Shown: piece by piece, positions 25,674-34,905 of the stretch
How the letters are laid out: the number at the start of each line of letters is the position of its first letter
Numbering within the stretch: the stretch's first letter is position 1
Source of the DNA: an uncultured Pelagibacteraceae bacterium
GTDB lineage: Bacteria; Pseudomonadota; Alphaproteobacteria; Pelagibacterales; Pelagibacteraceae
Length of the DNA: 39,296 bases
Assembly (NCBI GenBank): GCA_902577285.1
Contig: CACGYL010000008.1
Span: 1-39,296, forward strand
Direction of reading: 5' to 3'
The notes under the pieces: generated by a model
What the model was told of the DNA's origin: nothing
Seen by the model: the letters and a program-made list of their open reading frames with translations, nothing else
The model's database searches: none
Made by a program: the position numbers and the translations under genes

Positions 25674-27191
25674 TTAATTATCTATATTTGATTTTCCTCG
25701 ATTTATCAAAACTGTTTTACTTTGAGTAAAATGATTTATCATACTATCAAAAGCATATTCTTTACCTAGACCACTCATTTTTAAACCACCATAAGATACA
25801 TTTGCTCTTGGAGCAACGCATTGGTTTACTTGAACAAACCCTGCTTCAATATCTTCAACAAACTCTAGAGCTCTAGACAAATTTTGAGTCCAAAGCACAG
25901 CTGATAATCCAAATGGTGTATCGTTCGCACTTTGCATTACTTCTTCAAACGTTTTAAATGGAATAGCGCAAGCTACTGGCCCAAAAATCTCTTCCTGACA
26001 AACAGGAGAGTCTACCGGTACCCCTGACATAAGTGTAGGCTCATAAAAGAAACCATTTTTATAATCACCACCTGTAGGTTGATTGCCACCATGTACAACT
26101 TTAGCTGAGGAAGTTTGCTTTGCTATATCCATATAATGCAAAGTTCTTTTTAGTTGCTCCTCTGAGATAATCGCTCCAATATCCGATCCTTCATCTAAAG
26201 CATTTCCCATTTTTAGTTTACTCAGTTTTTCAACTACACCATTAATAACTTTATCATAAATTTTTTCCTGAATATAAACTCTAGACCCCGCAGTACATGC
26301 TTGTCCTTGACGGGTATACCTCATACCATCAATTACTCCTTGAATTGCAATATCTAAATCAGCGTCACTCATTATTATATTTGGATTTTTCCCACCAAGT
26401 TCTAAAGTAACAGGACATAATTTCGGAGCAGCTTTTTCAGCAATGATTTTTCCAACAGAAAAAGATCCCGTAAAAGTTACTTTTCTTACCTTTTCATGAG
26501 TTACCAAAGGTCCACCACACTCTTCTCCGAGCCCTGAAATAACATTTAAAACTCCTGGTGGAAGTTCTTGTTGGAATATTTCAGATAAGAGTAAAGCGCA
26601 AAAAGGTGCTTGTTCAGCTGTTTTTAACACAACGCTGTTACCAGCAACTATTGCTGGAGCAATTTTAGCAACTGTTAAAAATAAAGGAGCATTCCATGGT
26701 ACAATTGCACAAACGACACCAATTGGATCTCTTGTTGTATAATGAATAGTATTTGGGATATTGGGTGGATAATTCTCACCCTTTAACTCTCCTGATAGTC
26801 CTGCAAACATATTTGTTAGCTCAATAGATGCAGCGGTTTCTGGCACAGCTTGAGTTCTTAAAGCATTACCAGTATCTAAGGAAAGCAAAGTCTCAATTTC
26901 AGATTTTCTTTCCTCTAATCTCTTCGCACCTGCAGCAACCATCTTTCCCCTTTCACGTGCTGGTATTTTTTTCCATTTTTGAAATGCTTTAAAAGCAGAT
27001 TCGACTGCAATATTAACATCATTCTTATCACATTGTGGTGCTGAACCAATATTCTCTCCAGTACTAGGATTTAAAACTGGTATTTTTTTATCAGTTTGAG
27101 CAGAAATTAATTTACCATCTATCAAAATTTTATCTGATAATCTTTTTGCATTATTAAGAGCTAATTCATAATTTTTTTTAAAATTACTCAT
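25674..27191 (-). CDS. Aldehyde dehydrogenase family protein
   Basis: NAD(P)-dependent oxidation of an aldehyde to its acid. The catalytic residues are all present: C299 (GQACTAGSR), general base E264 (VTLELGGKNP) and oxyanion N167 (PWNAPL); the coenzyme motif is FTGSFSVGK (240-248). Length 505. It overlaps the upstream SDR gene by 8 bp and precedes the hydroxyacid dehydrogenase by 2 bp. The generic sequence resembles betaine-, phenylacetaldehyde- and hydroxymuconic-semialdehyde-type enzymes; the substrate is not assignable. Confidence 0.92.
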   Translation of the reverse strand: MSNFKKNYELALNNAKRLSDKILIDGKLISAQTDKKIPVLNPSTGENIGSAPQCDKNDVNIAVESAFKAFQKWKKIPARERGKMVAAGAKRLEERKSEIETLLSLDTGNALRTQAVPETAASIELTNMFAGLSGELKGENYPPNIPNTIHYTTRDPIGVVCAIVPWNAPLFLTVAKIAPAIVAGNSVVLKTAEQAPFCALLLSEIFQQELPPGVLNVISGLGEECGGPLVTHEKVRKVTFTGSFSVGKIIAEKAAPKLCPVTLELGGKNPNIIMSDADLDIAIQGVIDGMRYTRQGQACTAGSRVYIQEKIYDKVINGVVEKLSKLKMGNALDEGSDIGAIISEEQLKRTLHYMDIAKQTSSAKVVHGGNQPTGGDYKNGFFYEPTLMSGVPVDSPVCQEEIFGPVACAIPFKTFEEVMQSANDTPFGLSAVLWTQNLSRALEFVEDIEAGFVQVNQCVAPRANVSYGGLKMSGLGKEYAFDSMINHFTQSKTVLINRGKSNIDN

Positions 27192-27963
27192 TATCTAATT
27201 CTCCCCTTCTAACCTTAGAGGAAAGCCATCCACCATCAATTTTAATCTCAGATCCGTTTATAAAGTCTGATTCATCACTTGATAAAAATACTGCTGCTCC
27301 TACAATATCTTTTGGTTGCCCCCATCTTCCTACAACTGTTTCTTTTCCCCAGGCTTCGCCATGTTTTGGATCTTCAGCATATTTTTGGTTGAAAGGAGTT
27401 GATATTAATCCAGGACAAATAGTGTTAACGTTTATATTTTTTCCGGTAAGATCAACTGACAAAGCTCTAGTTAACCCTAGTACACCACTTTTAGCTGCAA
27501 CATAACCTACTCTATCAGGTCTACCCATAAAACTAGCTATAGAACCAAAGTTTATAATTTTTCCCTTGCCGTTTTTAATCATGTGAGGAATTACAGCCTG
27601 ACTTGCAAGAAATGGTGCTGTAAGATTAACTGAAATCATATCGTCCCAGTCCTGTTTAGTATGATTTAACAACTTTTTTACATGTCTTATGCCTGCGTTG
27701 TTTATAAGGATATCAATTTTTCCAAATGTTTGAATGGCTTTTTCTACCATTTCATTAATACTGTCTTTTTTTGAAACGTCAGTTTTTACAATTATTGCTT
27801 CACTACCTGCATCTAAAATTTTTTTTTTAGCATTTTCTGAATTTGCAATATCTATTTCCGCTATAACAATCTTAGCACCCTCTTTTGCAAGGCCTAAGCA
27901 AATTTCTTCACCTATACCCTTACCTCCACCTGTAACTATTGCTACTCTATCTTTAAGCTTCAT
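27184..27963 (-). CDS. Short-chain dehydrogenase/reductase
   Basis: Classical SDR interconverting a secondary alcohol and a ketone, or a related pair. Coenzyme motif TGGGKGIG (11-18), NNAG (88-91), catalytic S141, Y154 and K158 (YVAAK), and C-terminal INGSEIKIDGGW. Asp/Glu at the end of the second strand (AEIDIANS, about 35-42) favours NAD over NADP, from general knowledge of the family. 259 residues. It lies in the minus-strand operon with the BVMO and ALDH genes, 18 bp after the FKBP-rhodanese gene. Confidence 0.92.
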   Translation of the reverse strand: MKLKDRVAIVTGGGKGIGEEICLGLAKEGAKIVIAEIDIANSENAKKKILDAGSEAIIVKTDVSKKDSINEMVEKAIQTFGKIDILINNAGIRHVKKLLNHTKQDWDDMISVNLTAPFLASQAVIPHMIKNGKGKIINFGSIASFMGRPDRVGYVAAKSGVLGLTRALSVDLTGKNINVNTICPGLISTPFNQKYAEDPKHGEAWGKETVVGRWGQPKDIVGAAVFLSSDESDFINGSEIKIDGGWLSSKVRRGELDNE

Positions 27964-27981
27964 TTTTTAAATGATTTGACG

Positions 27982-28725
27982 TTATTTTAAGAAAGAAACT
28001 AATGCTTTTTTCTCATTAATCCAAGCTTTAATTCCACCTTTTAAAACGTATACATTTTTAAAACCTAAGTCTTCTGCAAAGGCATTGCCTAAAATTGATG
28101 CGGTCTCTCCATCATTACTAACAAAAATAATTTCAATATTTTGAGACTCGGCGCCAGCTAAAGCTCTAACTCTATCCATTAAATAAACATTAAATTTTCC
28201 ATTTTTATCAAACGCAGTTTCTTGAAATGATCCTTTAATTACTCCAGTTTTTTTCCATTGATCGTCCGTTCTAATATCTAATACAACTGCATTATTATCT
28301 AACAAATTTTTTAATTCATCAGATGAAATTAAATTATAATTTGGATCTAAAACATCAATAATCTTAAATTCAAAAATAAGATCTGAATTTGGTGGTATTA
28401 CATCTCCAGCTCCAGAAGAACCATATGCTAATTCTGAAGGAATTTTTATTTTTCTGATTGTACCTTTATTTGTACCAATTATACCCATTTCAAAACCAGG
28501 TATAACTTCTCTCATTCCTATTTGAACTACCAAAGGTCTATCTTTTCCAACGTTAGTATCAAAAACTTTTCCATCAATAAATGAACCAGTATATTCAATT
28601 TGTACCCAGGAATGATTAATAATTTTTTTTCCTTCACCCGGTTTATCAACTAAAATTTCTATCTCTGCTGAAATTAAATTAGTTATTAGAAATAAATATA
28701 CTATTAAAAATTTTATAGTTCTCAT
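27982..28725 (-). CDS. Secreted FKBP-type prolyl isomerase fused to a rhodanese-like domain
   Basis: A 247-residue two-domain protein. A signal peptide (1-20, ending LISA) sends it to the periplasm or membrane surface. Residues about 35-125 form an FKBP domain with the usual residues intact: Y45, FDTN (55-58), VIPGFEMGI (74-82), YG (101-102) and FEFKIIDV. Residues about 133-240 form a rhodanese-like fold (VVLDIRTDDQW, then VYVLKGGIKAW). The rhodanese active-site cysteine is missing: the loop reads FVSNDGETAS, with S203 where Cys is expected, so sulfurtransferase activity is unlikely. It lies 1 bp after the BVMO stop within a catabolic operon. Confidence 0.85.
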   Translation of the reverse strand: MRTIKFLIVYLFLITNLISAEIEILVDKPGEGKKIINHSWVQIEYTGSFIDGKVFDTNVGKDRPLVVQIGMREVIPGFEMGIIGTNKGTIRKIKIPSELAYGSSGAGDVIPPNSDLIFEFKIIDVLDPNYNLISSDELKNLLDNNAVVLDIRTDDQWKKTGVIKGSFQETAFDKNGKFNVYLMDRVRALAGAESQNIEIIFVSNDGETASILGNAFAEDLGFKNVYVLKGGIKAWINEKKALVSFLK

Positions 28726-28726
28726 T

Positions 28727-30322
28727 TTAAGATATTTTTAATTCTTTATACTTGTTCTTTTCAACTTTTATGCATTCACTTTTATATTTTGGCATTCCAC
28801 CAGGATAAGGTAAAAAAGTCTTTGGTTTACCAGGTATATTGTCGCCTTTATACCAAGAACTTTTAGCTTTCATGAATAATGTTTTTTTAACTGAATTCAT
28901 AATTTCTTTTTGCCACTTTTTTGCTGCAAGATTGGTAGTTTCAATACTTTTTTTTCTATTTTTTTCTAAATATTTAATGCAATTTGTAATCCAATTAACA
29001 TGTTGCTCTATTTGTACTGGAACATTTGTTAATACTGATGGGCTACCAGGCCCACTCACAATAAATAAATTTGGAAAATTCGGAACAAGAAGGCCTAAGA
29101 AACTTTTAGGACCTTTGCTCCAAAATTTAGATAAATTTATACCTTTTTTACCAGTTATATTTAGTTTTAAAATTGATCCAGTTAATGCATCAAAACCTGT
29201 TGCAAAAATAATTTTATCCAAAATGTATTCACCTTTATTAGTTTTAATGCCTCTTTTAGTTATTTTAACTATTGGACTTTGCTTTAAGTCAACTAATTCG
29301 ACATTTTTTTTATTAAACATCTCATAATAATTTGTATTTAAAGTAGGTCTTTTAGCTGTAAAAGGATGGTCAAAATTAGTTAATATATCAGCATATTTTT
29401 TATTTTTTACTGTTGAATATATTTTACTCTTTATAAAGTTAACTGCTGTTTGATTTGCTTTGATATTTTTTACTATATCATTAAATGTTGCCCTAAAAGA
29501 TAGAGTTCCATACTGCCAAGATTTTTCATAAAGTAAATTTCTTTTTGTCTCGTTAAAATCAAAAGCAGATTTTTTAGGGAATTCAAAGGGATGTCCTCCT
29601 GGTGTTCTTTTTAAAAAATTTCTGAGTTTTTTGAAATTTTGTTTATAATTTTGAATATTTTTTTTAGTTAGTTTTCTATTTCTTGCAGGAATACTAAAGT
29701 TTGGTGATCTTTGAAATAAAATTAATTTTTTGGCTTTCTTTGCAATTTCTGGTGCTATCTGGATTCCAGTAGAACCAGTTCCTACTTGTCCTACAATTTT
29801 GTTTTTAAAGTTTATTTTTTTTCTTGGCCATCTTCCGCTATGATGTAATTGACCTTTAAACTGATTAATTCCTTTTATTTTTGGAAGATTTATAGATGAC
29901 AATGATCCAACAGCACATATTAAATATTTAGTGTAATATTTTTTTTTATTATTTGTTTGAACTTTCCACAAATTATTTTTTTCTATATATTTTGCTGAAA
30001 TTACTTTTTCGTTAAAAACTATATTTTTTTTTAATTTTAGTTCATTTGAAAAATATTTTAAATATTTTAAAATTACATTTTGCTTTGGATATCTTTCTTT
30101 CCACGTCCAATTTTTAAAAATTTTTTCAGAAAAAGTAAAACCATAGGTAAAACTTTCAGAGTCACAACGAGCTCCTGGATATGTATTCCAATACCATGTG
30201 CCACCAATATCTTTACCCTCCTCGACAACTAAAGTGTTTAATTTTAATTTATCTCTCAAACAGTGAAGCTGATATAAACCTGAAAATCCAGCACCAATAA
30301 TTAATGCGTCTAAATATTTCAT
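28727..30322 (-). CDS. Baeyer-Villiger type flavin monooxygenase
   Basis: NADPH- and FAD-dependent monooxygenase inserting oxygen next to a ketone (ketone to ester or lactone). It has both BVMO fingerprints: F155-x-G157-x3-H161-x3-W165-P166 (FKGQLHHSGRWP), and the GTW...YPG..CD motif (41-54: GTWYWNTYPGARCD). The FAD motif GAGFSG (10-15) and NADPH motif GTGSTG (181-186) flank them. At 531 residues it is typical of type I BVMOs (cyclohexanone / phenylacetone monooxygenase class). It is the first gene of the minus-strand cluster, divergent from the GMC dehydrogenase (82-bp gap). The protein is lysine-rich, in line with the AT bias. Confidence 0.9.
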   Translation of the reverse strand: MKYLDALIIGAGFSGLYQLHCLRDKLKLNTLVVEEGKDIGGTWYWNTYPGARCDSESFTYGFTFSEKIFKNWTWKERYPKQNVILKYLKYFSNELKLKKNIVFNEKVISAKYIEKNNLWKVQTNNKKKYYTKYLICAVGSLSSINLPKIKGINQFKGQLHHSGRWPRKKINFKNKIVGQVGTGSTGIQIAPEIAKKAKKLILFQRSPNFSIPARNRKLTKKNIQNYKQNFKKLRNFLKRTPGGHPFEFPKKSAFDFNETKRNLLYEKSWQYGTLSFRATFNDIVKNIKANQTAVNFIKSKIYSTVKNKKYADILTNFDHPFTAKRPTLNTNYYEMFNKKNVELVDLKQSPIVKITKRGIKTNKGEYILDKIIFATGFDALTGSILKLNITGKKGINLSKFWSKGPKSFLGLLVPNFPNLFIVSGPGSPSVLTNVPVQIEQHVNWITNCIKYLEKNRKKSIETTNLAAKKWQKEIMNSVKKTLFMKAKSSWYKGDNIPGKPKTFLPYPGGMPKYKSECIKVEKNKYKELKIS

Positions 30323-30404
30323 ATTAAACTACCTAATCTTATTATTTAATTTATAAAGTATATGTTAAAAGATTTTTAAAAAAATTTAATTATTTTTAAT
30401 TAAT

Positions 30405-32006
30405 ATGGAAAACTTTGATTATATTATTTTAGGTGCAGGATCGGCAGGCTGTGTCTTAGCTAACAGATTGAGTGCTAACCCTAATCACAAGGTATTATTA
30501 ATCGAAGCAGGAAGCAAAGATACTAATCCATGGATACACATCCCAGGTGGATATTTTAAGACAATGTTGAACCCTAAAACAGATTGGTGTTTTCAAACAG
30601 AGAGAGAGAAATATTGTGATAATAGAGAAATGGTTTATCCAAGAGGTAAAACATTAGGTGGAAGTTCATCTATCAATGGAATGCTTTATATAAGAGGCCA
30701 GTCTAATGATTTTAATTACTGGAGACAGCTTGGTAATGTTGGTTGGTCTTGGGAAGATGTGCTTCCATATTTTAAAAAATCTGAAGATTTCCAATTTGGT
30801 GAAAATGAATTTCATGGATCTGGAGGCCCTTTAGCTGTTCAAGAAATAAGAGGAACATTTAAAGTTTGTGATCTTTTTATGGATGCAGCAGAGGAGTTCG
30901 GCCATAAAAGAACTGATGATTTTAATAATGGAGATAACGAGGGCATGGGTTATTTTCCTTTTACAGTTAGAAATGGACTGAGATGCAGCACAGCAGTTGG
31001 ATATCTAAATCCTGTAAAAAAAAGAAAGAATTTAAAAGTTGTAACAAATGCTCATGTTAAGAATATTGAGTTCGATAATAAAAAAGCAGACAAAGTAAAT
31101 TACTGGATTGGCAACAATGTAATATCTGTAAAAGCAAATAAGGAAGTGATTTTAAGTTCTGGAACAATTGGTTCTCCTCATATTCTTCAAGCCTCAGGTA
31201 TTGGTCCAGGTGAATTGTTAAAAAAAAATAACGTAAATGTTGTTAAAGATCACCCTGGAGTAGGAATGAATTTAACTGACCATTTAATGCTCAGACCAGT
31301 TTACAAAGTCAAAAATTTAGAGAGTTTAAATGATATTTATTACAGTATGACTAAAAAATTTATGACAGGACTTAAATATCTTTTATTTAGAAAAGGACCG
31401 CTTACTGTTGGGGCTAGTTATTTATGTGGCTTTGTCAAAAGTGATCCGCACTTGGCAACTCCTAATTTACAGTTTCACGTTTCTCCTGCTAGTACAGATG
31501 TATTAGGCAAAGGATCTCTTCATAAATTTACGGCATTTACTCCTAGTATAACAAATGTAAGACCCACTAGCAGAGGTTCTATTGAACTAAAATCTTCAGA
31601 TACAAGAGTATCCCCAAAAATTAAAATGAATTATTTGTCTACGGATGAAGACAGAGAAATTGCAGGCAAAGCATTAAAAATTACAAGAAACATTGTAATG
31701 AATTCTAAAGCATACAAAAAATATGAACCAGAGGAATATAGGCCTGGTATTCATATCACAGATAATGAGGAATTAGCTAAAGAGGCAGGAAAATTTTGTA
31801 GTACTATTTTTCACCCTGTAAGTACTTGTAGGATGGGTTCGGATGAAAATGCAGTCGTATCCGATAGATTAGTGGCTCATGGCTTGAAAAATTTAAGAAT
31901 TGTTGATGCATCTGTTATGCCATCGATAACTTCAGGAAATACTAATGCACCTACTATTATGATTGCTGAAAAAGCAGCAGATATGATAATAGAAGATGCT
32001 AGATGA
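30405..32006 (+). CDS. GMC-family FAD alcohol dehydrogenase (choline dehydrogenase-like)
   Basis: Glucose-methanol-choline oxidoreductase oxidising an alcohol to aldehyde or ketone. N-terminal FAD motif ILGAGSAGCVLANRLS (8-23), GMC signature 1 PRGKTLGGSSSINGMLYIRG (79-98) and signature 2 SGTIGSPHILQASGIGP (252-268) are present. The catalytic pair is H470 (FHPVSTCRMG) and N514 (GNTNAPTIMIAEK). 533 residues, close to BetA and to alcohol dehydrogenase AlkJ in appearance, but no betaine genes are adjacent, so it should not be called BetA without a search. It heads the plus-strand operon and overlaps the TerC-like gene by 4 bp. Confidence 0.92.
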   Translation: MENFDYIILGAGSAGCVLANRLSANPNHKVLLIEAGSKDTNPWIHIPGGYFKTMLNPKTDWCFQTEREKYCDNREMVYPRGKTLGGSSSINGMLYIRGQSNDFNYWRQLGNVGWSWEDVLPYFKKSEDFQFGENEFHGSGGPLAVQEIRGTFKVCDLFMDAAEEFGHKRTDDFNNGDNEGMGYFPFTVRNGLRCSTAVGYLNPVKKRKNLKVVTNAHVKNIEFDNKKADKVNYWIGNNVISVKANKEVILSSGTIGSPHILQASGIGPGELLKKNNVNVVKDHPGVGMNLTDHLMLRPVYKVKNLESLNDIYYSMTKKFMTGLKYLLFRKGPLTVGASYLCGFVKSDPHLATPNLQFHVSPASTDVLGKGSLHKFTAFTPSITNVRPTSRGSIELKSSDTRVSPKIKMNYLSTDEDREIAGKALKITRNIVMNSKAYKKYEPEEYRPGIHITDNEELAKEAGKFCSTIFHPVSTCRMGSDENAVVSDRLVAHGLKNLRIVDASVMPSITSGNTNAPTIMIAEKAADMIIEDAR

Positions 32007-32578
32007 CAGAAGAAATTACAATTTTTTTTCAAATAATATTTATTGATTTAATTCTTGCTGGAGATAACGCAATTATTATAGGAATGGTTGCATCGAAATT
32101 TCCTCCAGAACAAAGAAAAAAAATAATTTTCTGGGGAATTGGTGGAGCAGTAATATTAAGAATTTTATTAACGCTCATAACTGCTTATCTTTTACAAATA
32201 ACAGGGCTAAGACTCTTAGGTGGCTTGTTATTGTTATACATAGTTTACAAACTTTATGTTGATGTAATTAGAAATTCACAAAATGATGAGGAAAACATCA
32301 AAGTAGATAGTTCATCAATGCTTAAAGCAATTTGGACTGTTTTGTTAGCTGATTTTACTATGAGTTTGGATAATGTATTGGGTGTAGCAGGTGCTGCCAA
32401 AGATCATTACTTTTTATTAGTTTTTGGTCTTGTTTTATCAATTATATTAATGGCAACTGCAGCAACATTAATTTCTCGATGGATTAAAGAGTACAAATGG
32501 ATAGCTTGGGTTGGTTTATTTGCTATATTATTTGTTGCAATTGATTTAATTTATACAGACATCAAGTTATTTATTTAA
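32003..32578 (+). CDS. TerC/YjbE-like integral membrane protein
   Basis: A 191-residue membrane protein with about six helices and the two acidic TerC-family motifs DLILAGDNAIIIGM (about 15-28) and ADFTMSLDNVLGVAGAAKDH (about 114-133). The family is associated with metal-ion efflux (manganese, calcium) and with tellurite-resistance loci; ion specificity here is unknown. ATG overlaps the GMC gene stop (ATGA), and the next gene starts directly after its stop, so it is translated as part of the operon although its role does not obviously fit catabolism. Confidence 0.86.
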   Translation: MTEEITIFFQIIFIDLILAGDNAIIIGMVASKFPPEQRKKIIFWGIGGAVILRILLTLITAYLLQITGLRLLGGLLLLYIVYKLYVDVIRNSQNDEENIKVDSSSMLKAIWTVLLADFTMSLDNVLGVAGAAKDHYFLLVFGLVLSIILMATAATLISRWIKEYKWIAWVGLFAILFVAIDLIYTDIKLFI

Positions 32579-33337
32579 ATGTATTTAAAAAAAATTAATC
32601 TTAAAGGGAAATATGCTCTTGTAACAGGAGCTGGTAAAGGCTTAGGACGCGCTTGTTCAATCGCTCTAGCTGAAGCAGGGGCAACAATTATTGGTTTGAG
32701 CAGAACATCATCTGATCTTGATAAATTAGAAAAAGATATAAAAAAAGTTAAAAGTAAATTAATCAAAATAAATTGTGATGTAATGAACTATAGCGAATTA
32801 CAGGAAAAATTAAAAAAAATAAAAATTATTGATATTCTTGTAAATAATGCAGGGACTAATATTCCAGAACCATTTGAGAAAATAAAACAGCAAAGCATGA
32901 ATTATTTGGTAGATCTAAACTTAAAAGCTGCCTTTAATGTTGCACAGTTAGTTGTAAAAAAAATGATTAAAAATAAAAAAAGAGCTGGATCAATTATAAA
33001 TATGTCATCTCAACTTGGCCATGTAGGTATGTCTGGTAGAAATATTTATAATATGACTAAATTTGGAATTGAAGGTTTAACAAAGGGCATGGGCGTAGAG
33101 TTAGCAACAAAAAATATCAGAGTAAATACAGTTGCTCCGACATTTGTTGAAACTCCTATGGTAAAAAAATTTTTTAAAAATAAAAAGTTCAAAAATTTGG
33201 CTTTAGGTAATATTCCTATGGGCAAAGCAGCTAAAGAAAGTGATGTGGCTACAGCTGTATGTTTTTTAGCATCAGATGCTGCTGCAATGATAACTGGATC
33301 ATCTATTCTGATAGATGGAGGATGGACAGCAAAATAA
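32579..33337 (+). CDS. Short-chain dehydrogenase/reductase
   Basis: Second SDR of the region. Coenzyme motif TGAGKGLG (16-23), NNAG (89-92), catalytic S143/S144, Y157 and K161 (YNMTK), and C-terminal ITGSSILIDGGW. The segment GLSRTSSDLDKLE after strand 2, with an Arg next to Ser, suggests NADP(H) more than NAD(H). Length 252. The start follows the TerC stop with no gap; its TAA shares one base with the next ATG (TAATG). It resembles gluconate 5-dehydrogenase-type SDRs, but the substrate is unknown. Confidence 0.9.
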   Translation: MYLKKINLKGKYALVTGAGKGLGRACSIALAEAGATIIGLSRTSSDLDKLEKDIKKVKSKLIKINCDVMNYSELQEKLKKIKIIDILVNNAGTNIPEPFEKIKQQSMNYLVDLNLKAAFNVAQLVVKKMIKNKKRAGSIINMSSQLGHVGMSGRNIYNMTKFGIEGLTKGMGVELATKNIRVNTVAPTFVETPMVKKFFKNKKFKNLALGNIPMGKAAKESDVATAVCFLASDAAAMITGSSILIDGGWTAK

Positions 33338-34125
33338 TGAAAAAACTGTTGCTAATACTAGCAATTTTTTTTCCAACAAATATTTTTGCAATTGAATTTG
33401 ATGGTAAATTTATTCAAGGTCATTTTATTTTAGGAAAAACAGATCCTAATTCAAAAATAATAATTGATAAAAAGGATGTCAAAGTATCAGATGATGGTTA
33501 TTTTGTTTTTGGAATTGATCGAGATAGGAAATTTGATGTTTTAATAACAAAAATTACTAATGGGAAATCAGAAAAAATAATCAAAAAAGTTTTTAAACGC
33601 AAGTATAACATTCAAAGAATTGATGGATTGCCTGAAAACAAAGTAACACCACCTGAATCTGTTTATAAAAGAATTAAAAAAGAAAATGGGAAAATTGGAG
33701 AAGCTAGAGCAATTAACTCCAATTTAACTTTTTTTTCTGAAAAATTTATTATGCCGGTTGAAGGTATAATTAGTGGGGTTTATGGAAGCCAAAGAATTCT
33801 CAATGGGAAACCAAGATGGCCTCATTACGGTATTGATATAGCAGCAAAAAAAGGAACTGAGATTAAATCTTCTGGTACTGGGGTGGTCACGATGGCTGAA
33901 AATGACCTTTATTACACCGGAGGTACAATTATTATGGATCATGGTCATGGTATATCGACAATTTATTCTCATTTAGAAAATGTAATGGTTGAGGTAGGAG
34001 ATTTAATTAAAAAAGGAGATATAATAGGAACTGTTGGCTCCACAGGTAGATCAACTGGTCCTCACTTAGATTTTAGAATAAATTGGTTTCAAACAAGGCT
34101 TGATCCAATGACAGTTCTTCAATAG
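33337..34125 (+). CDS. M23-family (LytM-like) peptidase, secreted, with altered metal motif
   Basis: Probable periplasmic cell-wall endopeptidase or regulator. The start at ATG 33337 (TAATG with the SDR stop) gives a signal peptide MKKLLLILAIFFPTNIFA; a longer frame from 33259 would lie inside the SDR gene. An N-terminal beta-domain (about 20-135) precedes the M23 domain (about 138-262): WPHYGIDIAA with H163 and D167, and YSHLENV with H212. The usual HxH motif is H243-L-D245 (GPHLDFRINW), Asp replacing the second His that normally binds zinc. It may be an active variant or a catalytically weak form. 262 residues. Confidence 0.85.
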   Translation: MKKLLLILAIFFPTNIFAIEFDGKFIQGHFILGKTDPNSKIIIDKKDVKVSDDGYFVFGIDRDRKFDVLITKITNGKSEKIIKKVFKRKYNIQRIDGLPENKVTPPESVYKRIKKENGKIGEARAINSNLTFFSEKFIMPVEGIISGVYGSQRILNGKPRWPHYGIDIAAKKGTEIKSSGTGVVTMAENDLYYTGGTIIMDHGHGISTIYSHLENVMVEVGDLIKKGDIIGTVGSTGRSTGPHLDFRINWFQTRLDPMTVLQ

Positions 34126-34134
34126 GCTATAGAT

Positions 34135-34905
34135 ATGAAAAATGAAATTCAATCAGTGTCAAAAAAATTAGTAAAGGCTTATAATAGTAATAAACTTATC
34201 AATCCAATTCCTGAAAAATTCTGTAAGAATATAAAATTAGCACATAAACTTAGATTATTATGTGAAAGTAAAATTAAGGATATAAAAGTTGGTTTTAAAG
34301 CAGGGGGTACAATAATTGCTCTCTTAAAAAAATTAAAAGAAAAAGAGCCATTTCATTCGACTGTGTTTGGAAAAAATTTAATCAAATCTGGAGGAAGAGT
34401 AAAAATTAATAAATATGCTTTAGGTACTGAAGTGGAGGTTTACTATATAATTAAAAAAAAAATTTTTGACTTTAAAGGAAAATTAAATTCAAAAAATATA
34501 ACAAAGTTTATTACTCATATGGGTCCTTGCATTGAGGTTGTTGGATTTAGGCAGAGAAAAAAAGGTATTAAATATTTAGGTGATTTATGTAGTGACTTTG
34601 GTGTGAATATTAAATTTATTGTTGGAGCTAAGAAAAAATTTAAAAAAATAAATTTCAGCAATTTAAAAACAAATTTAAAAAATAAAAAAGGATTAAACGT
34701 AAACGGTAATACAAATACTGTTTATGTAAACCCACTAAATTCTTTAAAATTTGTTCTCAACAAAATAAGAAAAGAGAAAGTTTCTTTAGATAAAGATTTT
34801 TATGTATTTACTGGCTCTACAGTTGGTGTTGTGCCAATTAAAAGTAAAGGTGAATATATAGGCAAAGTAGAGAAACTTGGTACTGTTAGAACAACTATCA
34901 ATTAA
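34135..34905 (+). CDS. 2-keto-4-pentenoate hydratase / FAH-fold family protein
   Basis: A divergent member of the hydratase/decarboxylase branch of the fumarylacetoacetate hydrolase fold. Alignable landmarks are KVGFKAGG (51-58), the metal-binding pair E99 and E101 (GTEVEVYYII), E134 (PCIEVVGFR) and D154 (CSDFGVNIKFIVGA). FTGSTVGVVPIKSKGEY near the C-terminus matches the usual TG...G motif. It has 256 residues and is very Lys-rich. Such enzymes hydrate 2-keto-4-enoates or cleave beta-diketones in ring-compound breakdown. Its TAA overlaps the ATG of the next gene, so the two proteins are coupled. Confidence 0.75.
   Translation: MKNEIQSVSKKLVKAYNSNKLINPIPEKFCKNIKLAHKLRLLCESKIKDIKVGFKAGGTIIALLKKLKEKEPFHSTVFGKNLIKSGGRVKINKYALGTEVEVYYIIKKKIFDFKGKLNSKNITKFITHMGPCIEVVGFRQRKKGIKYLGDLCSDFGVNIKFIVGAKKKFKKINFSNLKTNLKNKKGLNVNGNTNTVYVNPLNSLKFVLNKIRKEKVSLDKDFYVFTGSTVGVVPIKSKGEYIGKVEKLGTVRTTIN

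Noticed and set aside
33259..33336. 26-codon upstream extension of the M23 gene
   Set aside because: It lies entirely inside the SDR gene in another frame; starting at 33337 gives a clean signal peptide and a TAATG junction.
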